64,000 nt of DNA, from assembly GCA_019745415.1 (NCBI GenBank), contig JAIETF010000012.1:1-64000 (forward strand). Direction: 5' to 3'. The stretch is from Candidatus Obscuribacterales bacterium. Lineage in GTDB: Bacteria > Cyanobacteriota > Vampirovibrionia > Obscuribacterales > Obscuribacteraceae. This document shows, piece after piece, positions 62,477 through 64,000 of the stretch. The notes under the pieces were generated by a model. It was not told the origin of the DNA, did no database searches, and saw nothing but the letters and a program-made list of their open reading frames with translations. The position numbers and the translations under genes were made by a program. The number at the start of each line of letters is the position of its first letter. Within the stretch, counting starts at the first letter, position 1.

Positions 62477-62686
62477 ATGGATTTCTGGACTGTAATGCTA
62501 CTTTTCGCCTTTATGGCCGGCATCATGGGCTGGATAACCACACCCTTTGTCAACGCAATTCTATGGTACTGCGACTGGCGCGACGGAAACGACATCAACT
62601 GGGGTCTTGATACCGCTTTTGCGATCATGCTTCCTTTCGCCTGGATGTTCTCCATATTTGAGATCATTTTGCTCTACTGCAAGTAA
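62477..62686 (+). CDS. Small membrane protein overlapping the dus 3' end
   Basis: A protein of 69 residues with two hydrophobic helices (about 4-26 and 46-66) joined by a polar WYCDWRDGNDINWG loop. Aromatic and Trp content is high, as in real inner-membrane proteins. The ATG at 62477 has GAGGG about ten bases upstream. A start at 62447 would add ten polar residues. Its last 126 bases overlap the 3' end of the dus gene on the other strand. No family was recognised. Confidence 0.6.
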   Translation: MDFWTVMLLFAFMAGIMGWITTPFVNAILWYCDWRDGNDINWGLDTAFAIMLPFAWMFSIFEIILLYCK

Positions 62687-63676
62687 GAAGTTTTTGCGAG
62701 CAGTGCCGCCTTCACTCATAAACGCTAGTTCCGCCAGAATCTCGGCGGCATCCTTTTTACTACTGATTTGAGTGAGCCGGTTACGGAACGGTGCGGCGCC
62801 GCTAATACCTTTTGTGTAGTTGATCATATGCCTGCGGCTTTCATTAATGCCGACCCTCAGCCCCTTGTATTCGACCAAGGCGCTGGCATGCTCGTATGCG
62901 GTAATCAGCCGCTCCAGCGTGCTCGGGGCATCGCCGAGTATGCCTTCGTCTAGATAGCGTGTAATGGAAGGAATCAACCAGGGGTTGCCGAGGCTGCCGC
63001 GGGCTACGGCTACGCCGTCGCAGTTTGTAGTCTCGAGCATTCGCATGGCTGCTTCCGGGCTGAAAACATCACCGTTACCGAATACAGGGATGGTAAGCGC
63101 CTTTTTGACCAAAGCAATATGACTCCAGTCGGCTTTGCCTGAATAGAGCTGCTGCCTGGTGCGACCATGCACAGTTACCATGGAGGCGCCCGCTCCTTCT
63201 GCCATTTCGCCGAAACTAACGCAATTGCGGCTGGTATCGTCCCAGCCCAGCCTAAACTTGACAGTTACTGGTATGGAAACGGCACTTTTTACTGTTTTGA
63301 TGATTTCTTCAGCCAGCTCAGGTTCTTTCATCAAGGCGCAGCCGTCTTTGCCTTTGGTAATCTTAGGCACAGGGCAGCCCATGTTGATATCAACGAAGTC
63401 GGCGCCGCGCTTCTCAGCAAGTTGGGCTGCATGAGCCATAACATCAGGCTCATGGCCAAATATTTGAATACCGATTGGGTGTTCTGTCTCACCCAAGTCC
63501 ATTATGCGTGATTCGGGCCTGGCCAAAAGGGCTCTAGAGCTGACCATTTCGGTGGACATCAGACAGCCTGGGTCTATTTGCCTGACTATGGAACGAAAAA
63601 CCAAGTCGGTGACACCGGCCATTGGCGGCACATAAACGCGGCTATTGAGGGTGAAATTGCCAATTTTGACCGGCAT
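62561..63676 (-). CDS. dus: tRNA-dihydrouridine synthase
   Basis: Flavin enzyme of 371 residues that reduces uridines in the tRNA D-loop. Blocks: VPPMAGVTDLVFR near 16-28, INMGCPVPK with catalytic C101, VKFRLGWDD, VHGRTRQQLYSG and GNGDVFSPEAA, and GVAVARGSLGNPW. It is of the DusB type. The last 40 residues (after FLLAVEQ) are polar, absent from typical homologues and coincide with the antisense small membrane protein gene, so this tail may have been acquired by stop-codon loss. It is transcribed toward rpoZ. Confidence 0.93.
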   Translation of the reverse strand: MPVKIGNFTLNSRVYVPPMAGVTDLVFRSIVRQIDPGCLMSTEMVSSRALLARPESRIMDLGETEHPIGIQIFGHEPDVMAHAAQLAEKRGADFVDINMGCPVPKITKGKDGCALMKEPELAEEIIKTVKSAVSIPVTVKFRLGWDDTSRNCVSFGEMAEGAGASMVTVHGRTRQQLYSGKADWSHIALVKKALTIPVFGNGDVFSPEAAMRMLETTNCDGVAVARGSLGNPWLIPSITRYLDEGILGDAPSTLERLITAYEHASALVEYKGLRVGINESRRHMINYTKGISGAAPFRNRLTQISSKKDAAEILAELAFMSEGGTARKNFLLAVEQNDLKYGEHPGERKHDRKSGIKTPVDVVSVAPVAVP

Positions 63677-64000
63677 TGCTCATTCCACTTTACAAGGATT
63701 GCTTTAGCATACTACATGGAGCTTGGCCGCAAGCGCGGATAACTGCATCTGTTTAAACTATATTGATGGAACTTATGGCTGGCAATTGTCTTGAAACTAT
63801 CCGCGCCTTGCCTATGCTTTGACTTTTCAGGTGTTTAAAATGTTGAGGTAAGAGAAGATTTTGAAGGAGATTTGAGGAAAGTCGAGATCTATAGAATTCA
63901 AAAATTCGAGATCGCAGAAATTCCATCTCGCAAAAATTCCAGAATTGCTGAAGTGCATGCTGAACGAATAAGAAGCAGCGGCAGAATCATAGTCAGCACT
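63677..64000. other. Right-edge region without a certain gene
   Basis: The upstream region of dus occupies the first part. A 9-bp inverted repeat GCGCGGATA lies at 63733-63741 and 63798-63806. From about 63830 both strands are open to the window edge: a minus-strand frame ends with TGA at 63827-63829 (58 codons visible) and a plus-strand frame could begin at the TTG near 63877. Composition does not decide between them, so no gene is called. The inverted repeat would suit a terminator for the minus-strand frame. Confidence 0.4.

Overview
The window looks like a chromosomal segment from a non-photosynthetic relative of the Cyanobacteria (Vampirovibrionia/Melainabacteria, probably the Obscuribacterales). 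This placement is inferred. It rests on several Hanks-type Ser/Thr kinases with HRDL[K/T/S]P[S/D]N loops, two short cyanobacterial-style RRM proteins, a cyanobacterial-type RNA polymerase omega subunit, a secreted protein ending in an ARC6/IMS-like domain, a GCS2-type ligase, mid-range G+C and frequent TTG/GTG starts. No photosynthesis gene, tRNA, rRNA, CRISPR array, transposase, integrase or prophage gene was seen. The region reads as ordinary core chromosome with several lineage-specific proteins.

Layout. 1-3.9 kb: the start of a methylmalonyl-CoA mutase gene (minus strand, runs off the left edge), divergent from a reverse-transsulfuration pair (cystathionine beta-synthase, cystathionine gamma-lyase). 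3.9-11.1 kb: signalling and membrane genes, namely a zinc-ribbon Ser/Thr kinase, a zinc-ribbon membrane protein, a beta-hydroxyacid dehydrogenase, a small acidic protein and a tandem pair of membrane-anchored kinases. 11.1-17.7 kb: a lone PstS-like lipoprotein, cobalamin-dependent methionine synthase (metH), a GNAT acetyltransferase and a putrescine aminotransferase. 17.6-21.5 kb: an LRV-repeat protein, a TPR protein, a tandem array of 43-bp hairpin repeats and a trypsin-like protease whose reading frame is cut by an in-frame stop. 21.7-25.4 kb: a coupled minus-strand operon (GCS2-type ligase, MFS transporter, PepSY membrane protein). 25.6-30.5 kb: a homocysteine methyltransferase/MTHFR fusion divergent from lepA, which is followed by a SUFU-domain protein.

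30.9-36.5 kb: a fatty-acid desaturase, two RRM proteins (a plausible cold-response group), a GIY-YIG-like small protein, aspartate-semialdehyde dehydrogenase, a secreted SGNH hydrolase with a secreted partner and an unannotated 54-residue Cys protein. 36.7-41.4 kb: two secreted unknowns, then nucleotide-sugar and glycan genes (SDR epimerase, DegT aminotransferase, GT2). 41.4-49.2 kb: a tightly packed minus-strand run (secreted IMS-domain protein, secreted KE-rich TIG protein, hemL, KdpD-like kinase, KdpE-like regulator, small acidic protein) with 11-bp direct repeats in front of the last gene. 49.3-55.9 kb: a phospho-signalling cluster (phasin-like coiled coil, ABC1/UbiB kinase, PP2C phosphatase, FHA protein, kinase with NHL propeller, Maf). 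56.0-63.7 kb: arginase, a coiled-coil unknown, lexA with a candidate self-operator, rqcH, gmk, rpoZ, a small membrane protein and dus.

Functionally, three separated loci cover homocysteine metabolism: CBS/CGL turn it into cysteine, while metH and the YitJ-type fusion remethylate it and supply methyl-THF. The strongest candidates for new biology are regulatory and signalling features: the kinase/phosphatase/FHA/propeller cluster, the paired membrane kinases with altered catalytic loops, the tandem hairpin array, the response-regulator-like repeats and the interrupted protease gene.
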